This document shows, piece after piece, positions 1 to 9,134 of a DNA stretch of 64,000 bases. The translations under genes and the position numbers were made by a program. This stretch comes from Methylosinus sp. PW1 (GTDB taxonomy: Bacteria; Pseudomonadota; Alphaproteobacteria; Rhizobiales; Beijerinckiaceae): assembly GCF_000745215.1 (NCBI RefSeq), contig NZ_JQNK01000007.1:62001-126000 (forward strand), read 5' to 3'. Below the pieces are notes generated by a model. The model saw nothing but the letters and a program-made list of their open reading frames with translations, ran no database searches and was not told the DNA's origin. Each line of letters starts with the position of its first letter. Positions within the stretch are counted from its first letter, which is position 1.

Positions 1-218
1 AGTTCAGGCTCCGAAATATGTTTTATGCTCTGAAATCGACATGTGTCGGAGCCCCTCGTCGCTCTGATTGTCGCCGCCTCCGATCTGCCAAAACAGGTCG
101 ATAAAACTGCGCTTACGTCTTCCCTGATTCTGTTGCGGCCATCAGGATACCCTCCCGGCCGTCGCTACGCCCTCATGGCTCCGCGCCGACGACCGAAGCC
201 GTCGACGCGAAGCCATGA

Positions 219-2747
219 TCAGTAGAGCTTCACGCGAAACGCGCCGCCGAAGGTCGCCGGCCAGCGAGTGAGGCCGACTCTCGCGGGAACAGTGGCGGTT
301 CCAGCGTCCCATGAGTTGAAGGGTCTCTCGTCGCCGATGTTTTTGGCCCAGAAGCTGAGGCTGTATTTGTCGTCATCCGTGCGGATGCCGACGCCGACGT
401 TCACGATCGCGTAGCTTCCCTGCCAATATTGCAGAACCGACCAGGGATTGGTCAGCTGTGTCTTGTCCTGCCAGTTGACGTTGAAATAGCCGAACGCCGT
501 GAGCGGCTTCGAGGTCCAGTCGTCGAAGCTTCCGAAACCGCCAACACCGGCGAGAACGGCCCCGAGCGGCTGCTCGTAGTTCGCGCCGATATTGAATGTC
601 CACAGCGGAACGCCCTGCCAGCGCGTATTGGAAAGCGACAGGGACTTGGGCGCGGCGACGTTGCCGGACGACCAAGCCCAATCCGACGGCGCGCCGGCGT
701 CTGGCCAGCTCACCCAGCGCGCGTCCGAGAAGGCCGCGTTGAAGGTGATCCACAATCTCTCTATCGGGCTCCAACGCCCGTCGAGCTCGATGCCGCGAAT
801 GCGCGCATGTTCGGCGTTGCCGAGCGTCGTGAGGCCGAGAGGCGTGCCGTCCTGGTCTCGAGAATCGCCGTCCACCACATTCGTCTGGAAATTGTAGAAA
901 TCGTTCCAGTAGAACGTCGCGTTGAAGAGAAAATGGTTGTCCAGCCAGTTCGACTTGAAGCCGATCTCATAATCCCAGGAGGTTTCGGGTTTCGTGATGA
1001 CCGTCGGAAACGAGTTGAATGTGTAGACGCCGTTCTTGAGTGTATAGCGCGGGTTGGCGCTGGTGTTGACGGCGCCCGCCTTTTCGGCGCGGCCGACCAG
1101 TCCAAACAAGAGAAGGTTATCGTTCAGCTTATATTGCGGATTGAATACCCCGGTCACGAAATTGAGTTTTTGCGTGCGGCCGCCCGTATCCGACATACCA
1201 CGGCTGCCGGCGGCGATGACGGCCTGATCCTGATCGAAAGCCGAAACGGTCGGATAGTACCGATTGAGCTGACTGACCGAACCCTGGCGAATTTCATAGC
1301 TGTTGCGCAAGCCCAAGGTGAGCGCCAACTGCTCGTCGACATGGTAGGTCGCCTGGGCGTAGGCGGCGGCCTGAAAGGCTCGCGCCTTGGTGTAGTCCCA
1401 TACCCCCACGCCCGGGAGCGCGGCCGGTCGACTGAGGAATTTCGCGGCGTCCGAGCCGAAGACAGTATGATGCATCTGATTGGAGGCGTCGTCATAGAAC
1501 AGGAAGACGCCGGCCGTCCATTCGAGATCCCGATCCTTGGGCGAAGTCAGGCGGAAGTCCTGCGACGCCTGTCCGACATAGGTGTCCATGCCGCCGCGCC
1601 AGAGCTCGAGCAACTGCGTGTCTTCGAAATATCGCATCTCGTTTCGATTGAACCCGTAGGCCGAAATGGACGTGAAGATATTTTCGCCGACGCCCACGTT
1701 GAGCTCGTTCGAAACGGTGATGGTTCTCACCGGATCGACGCCCATGCGCGCGATGGACGGCTTGTAGGGGTCCAGGGATAGGATGGGCTTGCCGAGGCGC
1801 CTCCAGACATTCTGGACGTAGGTCGAGCTCGGACGCGTGCCATTGGCGAAGATGTTGAAGGAGTCGGAATAGGGCGCGCTGTTATAGCCGTTGTATTCGT
1901 GGGAGGTGCTGTAATTGAAAATGAGCCGGTCGGTGATTTCGTCACCGACATAGAGAAGCTGCCCGCGAACGCCCCAACGATCGGTGTTCTTATAGCCGGC
2001 GCCGCTCACCTGATCGCGAATCCAGCCGTCGCCCTTGTCCATGAAGAAGCTCACGCGATAGGCGAGCGCGTCGTCGATGATCGGGCCGGTGACGGAAACT
2101 TTTTCGATGACGCGGTCATAATTGGCGAAGTTGGTCTCGATCGTCGCCTGCTGCGTGAAGGACGGCAATCTGTTGTTGATTATCAGGCTGCCTGCGGCGG
2201 TGTTCTTTCCACCCGCGGTGCCCTGAGGTCCATAGGCGACCTCGAAGGATCTCAGGTCGAACAGGTCCATCCATTGGAAGCCCCAGTACCTCCAGAACAC
2301 ATTGTCGACGACATAGCCTGTCGGCGACTCGGTGCCGACGCCGGTGCCGGAGGCGCCGATGCCGATCCAGCGAATCGTTTGGCGCGACGACTGCTGGGTG
2401 CCGCCGTTGTTGGCGCGATAATTCGGGATTTTCTGCTGCAACTCATCGACGCGGTTGATGTTTTCGCGCTCCAGCGTCTTCTCGTCGACGACGACGATGG
2501 AGCGGGGCTTGTTCTGCGCCTGCAGGACGGGGCGCGAGGTTTCTCCTCGATCATCGCCCTCGCCTGGGACGACAACGTCGCCGACCTGGACATTTAATGC
2601 GGCCGGGGCTTGAGCGTCCTGGGCGTGAGACTCGCCCATCTGCGTCGACAATGCGATGGCGGCCGCCGCCAAATATGAAAGGCTCGACGCACTGGACAAG
2701 AAGCAAAACCGGAGTTGTGGCGCGACGCCGGACACAGTGGGGAACAT
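219..2747 (-). CDS. TonB-dependent outer-membrane receptor (paralogue 1)
   Basis: Outer-membrane receptor that would import a chelated metal or other large solute using TonB energy. An N-terminal signal region is followed by a plug domain (the segment beginning RSIVVVDEKTLE, and VAYGPQGTAGGKNTAAG) and a long beta-barrel ending in an aromatic-rich strand (FGGAFRVKLY). There is no STN signalling domain, so it should not control an ECF sigma factor. An ATG at 2765 is also in frame. I chose the ATG at 2747 because AAAGGCG lies just ahead of it, while 2765 has no ribosome-binding site. It is divergent from and clearly paralogous to the receptor at 3159-5774, and a broken third copy lies near 39 kb. 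The substrate is not evident. The family call is secure. Confidence 0.9.
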   Translation of the reverse strand: MFPTVSGVAPQLRFCFLSSASSLSYLAAAAIALSTQMGESHAQDAQAPAALNVQVGDVVVPGEGDDRGETSRPVLQAQNKPRSIVVVDEKTLERENINRVDELQQKIPNYRANNGGTQQSSRQTIRWIGIGASGTGVGTESPTGYVVDNVFWRYWGFQWMDLFDLRSFEVAYGPQGTAGGKNTAAGSLIINNRLPSFTQQATIETNFANYDRVIEKVSVTGPIIDDALAYRVSFFMDKGDGWIRDQVSGAGYKNTDRWGVRGQLLYVGDEITDRLIFNYSTSHEYNGYNSAPYSDSFNIFANGTRPSSTYVQNVWRRLGKPILSLDPYKPSIARMGVDPVRTITVSNELNVGVGENIFTSISAYGFNRNEMRYFEDTQLLELWRGGMDTYVGQASQDFRLTSPKDRDLEWTAGVFLFYDDASNQMHHTVFGSDAAKFLSRPAALPGVGVWDYTKARAFQAAAYAQATYHVDEQLALTLGLRNSYEIRQGSVSQLNRYYPTVSAFDQDQAVIAAGSRGMSDTGGRTQKLNFVTGVFNPQYKLNDNLLLFGLVGRAEKAGAVNTSANPRYTLKNGVYTFNSFPTVITKPETSWDYEIGFKSNWLDNHFLFNATFYWNDFYNFQTNVVDGDSRDQDGTPLGLTTLGNAEHARIRGIELDGRWSPIERLWITFNAAFSDARWVSWPDAGAPSDWAWSSGNVAAPKSLSLSNTRWQGVPLWTFNIGANYEQPLGAVLAGVGGFGSFDDWTSKPLTAFGYFNVNWQDKTQLTNPWSVLQYWQGSYAIVNVGVGIRTDDDKYSLSFWAKNIGDERPFNSWDAGTATVPARVGLTRWPATFGGAFRVKLY

Positions 2748-3158
2748 GGATGGACGCCTTTGCATATTAAATCTATCGACTTAATTGAGTATAATTTCTA
2801 TACATATGTCAAGCCGAGGTCGAGAATTTCGAGAAGCGGCTCGAGTCTCACATAGACCCCTCGGCCGATCGGCGTAATCGGGCGCAAATTTCTTGGCCCG
2901 ACGACGGGCGGTTTCATAAGAGAGATCGATTTCGCATTCGAGTTGCATTTCCTCTCTTTCTGGACAGCCAACCTCCTGAACACCCGAGACGTCGCCGCAA
3001 CTTGTCGTAAAGCGCCTTCCAGCGGTGTCTCGCGATCGCCGACATGACCGCGTTTCTCGTCTAGCCAACGCGAGTTCGGTCTCAGGATCGACTAGCTTGA
3101 CCTGAGCTGATCGCTTGTGCTTAAAGCCTATTAATACGATAGAAATTAAGGGGTGGTA
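2748..3158. promoter_or_regulatory. Divergent promoter region of the two TonB receptors
   Basis: AT-rich ends flank an otherwise GC-rich gap of about 400 bp. On the minus-strand side a perfect 5-5-5 palindrome, GTATAGAAATTATAC (minus strand, 2789-2803), lies next to a consensus TTGACA hexamer (minus strand, 2812-2807). On the plus side, AATACGATAGAAATTAA (3133-3149) repeats the core ATAGAAATTA just before the ribosome-binding site AGGGG. No gene is recognised in the gap. The shared core suggests one regulator for both receptors (inference). Confidence 0.5.
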
Positions 3159-5774
3159 ATGTCCAGCGGCGCTCTTCCATCGAAGTCGTTTCTCATGCTC
3201 GGAGCGTCGACGCTTACGTTAGGGTCTGCCAGCGGAACATTCCTCTCCCTCGCAAAAGCCTCTGCCGACAAGGACGCGACGCGACGCCGCATGTCGGCTT
3301 TTGGCCGGCGGCCCTGTTCGACGAGCGGCCGCGCTCTGGCGGGGGTCGTCGCATTGATCGGGGCGACGACTGTCGCAGCGGCTCAGCAGGCTGCGCAGCC
3401 GGCGACCGCGCAAGTCGAGGACGTGTTGGTCGGCTCCCCGAAAGAGACGGGAGAATTGTCGGCCCGAAAGCTGCAAGTGCTGGAGCTTCCACGTCCGATC
3501 GTCGTGGTCGATCCCAAGGCCGCTGTGCGCGAACGCCTCGAACGCCTGACGGATTTTGCCGAAAAAGTCCCGAACTATCGTGTGGAGGGCGGCCATCCTC
3601 GTCGCGCCGCGACGATCCGCGGCGTTGGTCTCGGCGCCGGGTCGGGAGACGGCGCAGAATCCGACACGGGGTTCATCGTCGACAATGTCTTCTGGAAGAA
3701 CTTCGGGTTCCAGTGGGGCGATTTCGTCGATCTCGAATCTTTCGAGCTGGCCCTCGGCCCCCAGGGCACTGCATATGGAAAGAACACGACGGTCGGCAAT
3801 GCGATCATTCGCACGCAATTGCCGTCGTTCACGCGCAAGGCGACGTTCGAAACTTCCTTCGCCAACAACGCCCGATTCATCGAGAAGTTGAACGTGACAG
3901 GCCCGATCGTCGACGACAAGCTCGCCTATCGCGTGACTTTCTATGTCGACAAGGACAATGGGTGGATCAAGGACCAGGTCACCGGCGCCGGCCTTCGGAA
4001 TTCGGATCGCTGGGGCGTGCGTGGGCAATTGCTCTTTGTAGGCGACGCCGTGACCGATCGACTGATATTCAATTACGGCCGGTCGAACGAGTACAGCAAC
4101 ACAGGATCATGCGCCAGTAGCCAGTGCTCTTCTTCCAATTCGTTCCAGGTCTTCGCGAACGGAACACGTCCGGCGCGCACTTACTCCGAAACCTTTCAAC
4201 AACGCCTCGGCAGGCCTGTTCTCACCTTCGATCCCTACAAGCCGCTGCTCACGTCGACGCCGACATTCCATCAGCATCAATACACGACCTCCAATGAGCT
4301 GAACCTGCAGATCGGCGAGAACACGCTCACATCTGTTTCCGCCTATGGACATTTTCGGCTGCTACCGCGCACGCCACTCGGCAATGAGCTGGCGGAAATA
4401 TCGGGCTCGCGCGTCGAGAGCTATGTGGATCAGTTTTCGCAAGAAGTGCGCTTCGCTTCGCCGACGGACCAGAAGCTCGAATGGGTGACCGGCGTCTACT
4501 CGCTATATGAGAATGTCTGGAACCATAATATTCTGGAATTCGGAACGGACTCGGCGCGATGGTTCTCCAGGCCCGCGCTGCTGAAGGGAATGCGGTCTCT
4601 CCGCGAGGGGAAGGCGCGAACCTTCGATATCGCCGCCTTCGCTCAAACCACCTATCATGTCGACGAACAGTTGGCGTTGACATTCGGATTTCGGGACAAT
4701 TACGAGATCAAGGAAGGATCGCATCTCAGCTGGGCGACGCTTCACCAGAATCAATATACGGCCGCCGAGCAGCTCGAAGCGCTTCGCGCCGGCGGAGCCC
4801 AGCAAATATTCGACACTGGCGGCGTAACCAAATATTTCAATTCCATCACGGGCATTTTCAATCCCAAATATCGCTACGACGAACATCTCCTGTTCTACGG
4901 CCTGGTCGGACGCGGCGAAAAGGCGGGCGCAGTCAACACCGGCGCCCAACCGATCGTCGACTCGAGAGGAGCATTGAAGGGCTGGCAGCCCGTCGTCACC
5001 AAGCCCGAAGTCTCGTGGGACTACGAAATCGGCGTGAAAACGAATTGGCTCGACGGAAAGCTCATCGCCAACTTCAACCTGTATTGGAACGATCTCTATC
5101 AATTCCAGACGAATTTGACCGACGCGTCCAACATCGACAGCTTTGGTCAGCCGATCCGCACGACCTATCTCGGCAATGCCGACCACGCGCGGCTGCGTGG
5201 CTTCGAGTTCGACGGGCGCTGGAGTCCGGCCGAACGCCTCTGGATCAATTATTCGGGCGCCTACACCGACGCCCGATGGGTCGATTTTCGGGATGCGCCG
5301 ACCCCTGCCGATTGGAATTGGTCGACTCCGACGAACCCGCCGGCGGGCTTCGTGAGAGCGCCAGCAGCCTTGTCGCGATCCAACACACGCTGGGAAGGCG
5401 TGCCGATGTGGTCGTTCAATATCGGCGGGAACTACGAGCACCCGCTCGGGGCATTGTTTCGAGATCTGGGAGATTGGGGAAACACGCCTGTGACGGGCTT
5501 CGGCTATTTCAATGTCGCATGGCAGGACAAGATTCGGCTGACGGATCCGGCTTCTGTCTTCCAATACTGGCTCAGCCCCGTCGCTCGCGTGAACCTGGGC
5601 TTCGGCCTGCGCTCGGATGACGAGCGCTACACGTTGACCTTCTGGACAAAAAACCTGCTGGACAAGCGGCCGATCACAGCCTGGTCGCCCGGAAACATAT
5701 CGACCTCGGCGACTATCGGCTGGACCAATGATTGGCGCACATTCGGAGGTACTTTGCTGGTGAAGCTCGACTAG
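3159..5774 (+). CDS. TonB-dependent outer-membrane receptor (paralogue 2)
   Basis: Close paralogue of the divergent receptor, with the same plug motifs (RPIVVVDPKAAVRERL, LALGPQGTAYGKNT) and barrel, ending FGGTLLVKLD. The ATG at 3159 follows AGGGG at a good distance and gives about 871 residues; a GTG at 3153 is less likely. A start at 3291 would place a normal-looking signal peptide first (a basic segment, then LAGVVALIGATTVAAAQ), so the true start may be there. No STN domain is visible. Substrate unknown. A paralogous pair like this may serve two related ligands or be alternately expressed (inference). Confidence 0.9.
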   Translation: MSSGALPSKSFLMLGASTLTLGSASGTFLSLAKASADKDATRRRMSAFGRRPCSTSGRALAGVVALIGATTVAAAQQAAQPATAQVEDVLVGSPKETGELSARKLQVLELPRPIVVVDPKAAVRERLERLTDFAEKVPNYRVEGGHPRRAATIRGVGLGAGSGDGAESDTGFIVDNVFWKNFGFQWGDFVDLESFELALGPQGTAYGKNTTVGNAIIRTQLPSFTRKATFETSFANNARFIEKLNVTGPIVDDKLAYRVTFYVDKDNGWIKDQVTGAGLRNSDRWGVRGQLLFVGDAVTDRLIFNYGRSNEYSNTGSCASSQCSSSNSFQVFANGTRPARTYSETFQQRLGRPVLTFDPYKPLLTSTPTFHQHQYTTSNELNLQIGENTLTSVSAYGHFRLLPRTPLGNELAEISGSRVESYVDQFSQEVRFASPTDQKLEWVTGVYSLYENVWNHNILEFGTDSARWFSRPALLKGMRSLREGKARTFDIAAFAQTTYHVDEQLALTFGFRDNYEIKEGSHLSWATLHQNQYTAAEQLEALRAGGAQQIFDTGGVTKYFNSITGIFNPKYRYDEHLLFYGLVGRGEKAGAVNTGAQPIVDSRGALKGWQPVVTKPEVSWDYEIGVKTNWLDGKLIANFNLYWNDLYQFQTNLTDASNIDSFGQPIRTTYLGNADHARLRGFEFDGRWSPAERLWINYSGAYTDARWVDFRDAPTPADWNWSTPTNPPAGFVRAPAALSRSNTRWEGVPMWSFNIGGNYEHPLGALFRDLGDWGNTPVTGFGYFNVAWQDKIRLTDPASVFQYWLSPVARVNLGFGLRSDDERYTLTFWTKNLLDKRPITAWSPGNISTSATIGWTNDWRTFGGTLLVKLD

Positions 5775-6057
5775 CCTGGAAAATTCAGCGTAGATTGGCG
5801 GGAGTGGTATAGAACCTTGATTTAGCGTTCGGTTGTCGAATCGAACTCGCATCATCTCGAAGCCGCCACGCCCCGCCATGAACGATCCTTTCTGACCTGT
5901 CGCCTGTTTCCGGCAAAACCGTCGTCGCCAAATTCGACGGGCGCCTCTTGTAATCCGATGACGGTGCGCCGTTTGTCGGGCGAGCGGCGTTGCGAGCTCA
6001 GGAATCCGTTCGGCGAAGATGCGTCCCGCCGGCGAAGCGGACTGATGCTGACCTCGA

Positions 6058-6591
6058 TCATGAGACGCTGCTGTCTGAGCGGGATTGCACGCCCACGATC
6101 CTCAGACAGAACGGCAGATGCTTCTCGAAGGGCAGAATTCGGAGAGCTTCCAGGTCCGCCGCCAAATCGAAGAGCGCGCGATACCCCGATGTGAGATAGA
6201 GATTGGCCGCCTCCGGCTGACGGCAGCCGGTGGTCAGGAATATGCGCGAATAGCCCTGGCGAAGAGCTTGGGCCTCGAGTTCCTGGACCAGGGCGCGCGC
6301 CAGCCCTTGTCGGCGCAGGTCGCTCCGCGTCCAGATGCGCTTGAATTCCGCGGTCGTCTCGTCATAGCGGCGGAAGGCTCCGCCGCCGATCGTTTCCTCT
6401 CCGCGCAAGAGCAGCAGGAAATTGCCCTCGGGCGGCGCGAAGGCTTCGGGCGGATAGCGATTGACCTCGCCCGTTCCGCCTTCGGGGCCGAAAAAATCGC
6501 CGTAACGCGCGTCATATTCCCGGACCAGATCGTCGAGCAGCGGCGCGGCGCGAGGATCGAGCGGAGAAGCGTAGAGAAAACGATCCGTCAT
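6058..6591 (-). CDS. GNAT-family N-acetyltransferase
   Basis: Acetyltransferase of 177 residues with the GNAT core: the acetyl-CoA loop RSDLRRQGLARALVQELE near residues 93-110 and the C-terminal NLYLTSGYRALFD segment. It is the last gene of a four-gene minus-strand operon, 12 bp downstream of the M20 amidohydrolase. In Bacillus 2-succinylcysteine and S-alkylcysteine salvage, a GNAT enzyme N-acetylates the S-modified cysteine before a monooxygenase cleaves it and an M20 enzyme deacetylates the product. The context fits that first step (inference). The fold assignment is firm; the substrate is not proven. Confidence 0.85.
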   Translation of the reverse strand: MTDRFLYASPLDPRAAPLLDDLVREYDARYGDFFGPEGGTGEVNRYPPEAFAPPEGNFLLLLRGEETIGGGAFRRYDETTAEFKRIWTRSDLRRQGLARALVQELEAQALRQGYSRIFLTTGCRQPEAANLYLTSGYRALFDLAADLEALRILPFEKHLPFCLRIVGVQSRSDSSVS

Positions 6592-6603
6592 GCGGTCCGC
6601 CTT

Positions 6604-7794
6604 TCAGGAGAGAAAGCTCTCCGCGAGAAGCGCCCAATAGACGGCCGCGGGCGCGAGGCTCTCGTCGTTGAAATCATAGCCGGAATTGTGGAGCGAGCAG
6701 CTGTCGCCATTGCCGAGGAACAGGAACGAGCCCGGCCTCGCATCGAGAAAGAAGGCGAAATCCTCGCTCGCTGTGCGCGGCGGAAAGCTCTCTTCGACGC
6801 GTGTCTCGCCGAATGTCTCGAGCGCTGTCAGCCGCGCCAGCTCCGTCTCGGCGGCGTGATTGACGACCGGCGGAAAACCGAGCCGATAGCGCACATCCGC
6901 GACGGCGCCGAAGCTCTCCGCCTGCGCACGCACGAGGGCTGGTATGCGCTCCTCGAGCAGCTTGCGCGCCTGTGGTCTGAATGCGCGGGCCGTGAGCTTC
7001 ATTTCGACGCTCTCGGGAATGATGTTGGATGCGGAGCCGCCATGGATCGAGCCGACGGTCACGACCGCCATGTCGAGAGGATCGACATTGCGCGAGACGA
7101 TCGTCTGGAGGGCCGTGACGATATGGGCGGCGACGACGATCGGATCGATCGTGTCCTGCGGCTCGGCGCCATGGCCGCCCTTGCCGCGCACGGTGACATG
7201 CGCCTGATCGACGGACGCCATTGCCGGGCCGGGGACGAAAGCCAGCCTTCCCGCCGCGAGGCCGGGCCAATTGTGCAGCCCGAAGATCGCGTCGCAGGGA
7301 AAACGCTCCAGAAGGCCGTCGTCCAGCATGCGCCGGGCGCCGGCGCCGATCTCCTCGGCCGGCTGGAAGATGACGTTGAGCGTTCCGCGAAAATCTCCCG
7401 CTTCGGCCAGCTGACGGGCGGCGGCGAGCAGGATCGCCGTATGTCCGTCATGTCCGCAGGCGTGCATCACGCCTTCGCGGATGCTGGCGTAGGGCAGTCC
7501 TGTCGTCTCGGCGATGGGCAGCGCGTCCATATCCGCGCGCAGGCCGAGGCTGCGCGGCCCCTCGCCGCGCTTCAACGTGCCGACGACGCCGGTTCCGCCG
7601 AGGCCACGCGTCACCTCAAAGCCCCAATCGGCGAGACGCGCCGCGACGAGCTCGCTCGTGCGACGCTCCTGGAAGGCGAGCTCGGGATGGCGATGAATGT
7701 CCCGGCGCAGCGCGACGAATTCATTGGCGTGGCGGGCGACCGCCGCGGCGACGGCCCCGGCGCGCTCGGAAAGGGTTTCGATCGAAACCGTCAT
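6604..7794 (-). CDS. M20 family metallo-amidohydrolase (hippurate/N-acyl amino acid hydrolase-like)
   Basis: Dinuclear-metal amidohydrolase of 396 residues. Metal-site motifs are visible: HACGHDGHTA near residue 104, QPAEEIGAG, FGLHNWPG, and the late catalytic stretch PRTASEDFAFFL. Such enzymes remove acyl groups from N-acyl amino acids. Here it would release cysteine from N-acetylcysteine at the end of a salvage pathway (inference from the operon). Its ATG overlaps the upstream stop codon as ATGA (7791-7794), so translation is probably coupled to the monooxygenase gene. Confidence 0.9.
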   Translation of the reverse strand: MTVSIETLSERAGAVAAAVARHANEFVALRRDIHRHPELAFQERRTSELVAARLADWGFEVTRGLGGTGVVGTLKRGEGPRSLGLRADMDALPIAETTGLPYASIREGVMHACGHDGHTAILLAAARQLAEAGDFRGTLNVIFQPAEEIGAGARRMLDDGLLERFPCDAIFGLHNWPGLAAGRLAFVPGPAMASVDQAHVTVRGKGGHGAEPQDTIDPIVVAAHIVTALQTIVSRNVDPLDMAVVTVGSIHGGSASNIIPESVEMKLTARAFRPQARKLLEERIPALVRAQAESFGAVADVRYRLGFPPVVNHAAETELARLTALETFGETRVEESFPPRTASEDFAFFLDARPGSFLFLGNGDSCSLHNSGYDFNDESLAPAAVYWALLAESFLS

Positions 7795-9134
7795 CGGGAC
7801 ACGCTCCTCTGTTCGTCGGTCGCGACGAGAGCGTAGCGGCTCTCCTTGCGCGGCAGGCCGAGATGATCGCGCAGCGTCCGTCCCGGCAGATCGCGGGAGT
7901 AGCGCCCTCGCGCCTCCAGCGCCGGAACGACAAGGCGGACGAAATCATCTAGCCCTTCCGCCGTGACCGGGAAACCGAGAATGAAGCCGTCGGCGGCGCC
8001 CTCATCGATCCAGCGTAGCATTTCGTCGGCGATTTTCTCGCCGATCCCGATGAAGGTCGGCTTCGGCGTCGCGACGGAGAAGGCGACCTCACGCAGCGTC
8101 AGCCCCTCCCGCCGCGCCCGCGTCTTGATAGCGTCGGTCGTCGAACGAAACCCTTCCTTGCCGATGTCTCCGAGATCCGGGAACGGCGCGCTCGGATCAT
8201 ATTGCGCGAAATCGTGATGGTCGAAGAAGCGGCCGAGATAGACGAGCGCCTCCTCTATGCCCAGAAGATCGCGAATGGCCTGGTATTTCGCGTCGGCTTC
8301 CGCCTCGCTCTCGCCGATGATCGGCCCGGCGCCGGGGAAAATCAGGACATCGTCACGGCGACGGCCGTGAGCGACGGCGCTTTCCCTCACCTTCTCGGAA
8401 AAAGCGCAGGCCTCTTCGAGCGACGCCGCCACCGTGAACACGGCGTCGGCATATTTGCCGGCGAGCGCTATTCCGGCGTCCGACGCGCCGGCCTGGAAAA
8501 TCACCGGCTGGCCCTGCGCCGAGCGTCCCACATTCAGCGGACCGGCGACTTTGAAAAAGCGTCCCTCATGGTCGAGCCGATGAAGCTTTTGCGGATCGAA
8601 GAAACGTCCCGTCACGCGGTCGCGCACAAAGGCGTCGTCGTCCCAGCTGTCCCAGAGACCTTGCGCGACGGCGATATATTCGTCGGCGATCTCATAGCGC
8701 CGCGCATGTTCCGGATGGAACCTCCCATAATTCTTCGCGCTGCCCTCCAGCGGCGAGGTCACGACGTTCCAGCCGGCGCGTCCGCCGCTGATCAAATCGA
8801 GTGAGGCGAATTGTCGGGCGATGGTGAAGGGCTCGGAATAGGTCGTCGAGACGGTGCCGACGAGGCCGATCTTGGACGTGCGCGCGGCGAGCGCGGAAAG
8901 GATCGTCAGCGGCTCGAAGCGGTTGAGGAAATGCGGAAGCGACTGTTCCGTGATGTAGAGACCGTCCGCCGCGAAAACGAAGGCGACGCCATTGTCTTCA
9001 GCCTTCCGGACGGTCTCGATGGTGAAATCGAGATCGACGCTGGCGTCCGCCGGCCCGCTCGGGTGGCGCCAGGAATTCATATTGGCGCCGGCGCCATGCA
9101 GCATCAGGCCGAATCTGATGGGCTTCTCGCTCAC
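7791..9134 (-). CDS. Flavin-dependent monooxygenase, NtaA/SnaA/DszA family
   Basis: Class C flavin monooxygenase of the bacterial luciferase-like superfamily, about 447 residues. It begins SEKPIRFGLMLHGAGANMN and continues with the family segment LGLVGTVSTTYSEPFTIARQ and the typical GRAGWNVVTS. It uses reduced flavin from a partner reductase. Relatives oxidise S-alkyl cysteines, nitrilotriacetate or sulfur compounds. The open frame runs upstream to 9719, but that part is antisense-type sequence inside the preceding gene. The GTG at 9134 overlaps the upstream stop as GTGA and starts exactly where family homology starts, so I chose it. It probably cleaves the C-S bond of an N-acetylated S-substituted cysteine (inference). 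Confidence 0.88.
   Translation of the reverse strand: MSEKPIRFGLMLHGAGANMNSWRHPSGPADASVDLDFTIETVRKAEDNGVAFVFAADGLYITEQSLPHFLNRFEPLTILSALAARTSKIGLVGTVSTTYSEPFTIARQFASLDLISGGRAGWNVVTSPLEGSAKNYGRFHPEHARRYEIADEYIAVAQGLWDSWDDDAFVRDRVTGRFFDPQKLHRLDHEGRFFKVAGPLNVGRSAQGQPVIFQAGASDAGIALAGKYADAVFTVAASLEEACAFSEKVRESAVAHGRRRDDVLIFPGAGPIIGESEAEADAKYQAIRDLLGIEEALVYLGRFFDHHDFAQYDPSAPFPDLGDIGKEGFRSTTDAIKTRARREGLTLREVAFSVATPKPTFIGIGEKIADEMLRWIDEGAADGFILGFPVTAEGLDDFVRLVVPALEARGRYSRDLPGRTLRDHLGLPRKESRYALVATDEQRSVSR

Noticed and set aside
43..225. Small plus-strand frame at the window start
   Set aside because: It has no ribosome-binding site or recognisable product and overlaps the 3' end of the TonB receptor. 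The 1-218 stretch shows nothing I can name.
5852..6061. 69-codon minus-strand frame between the second TonB receptor and the GNAT gene
   Set aside because: It gives no recognisable family and overlaps the GNAT stop; nothing else is evident in 5775-6057.
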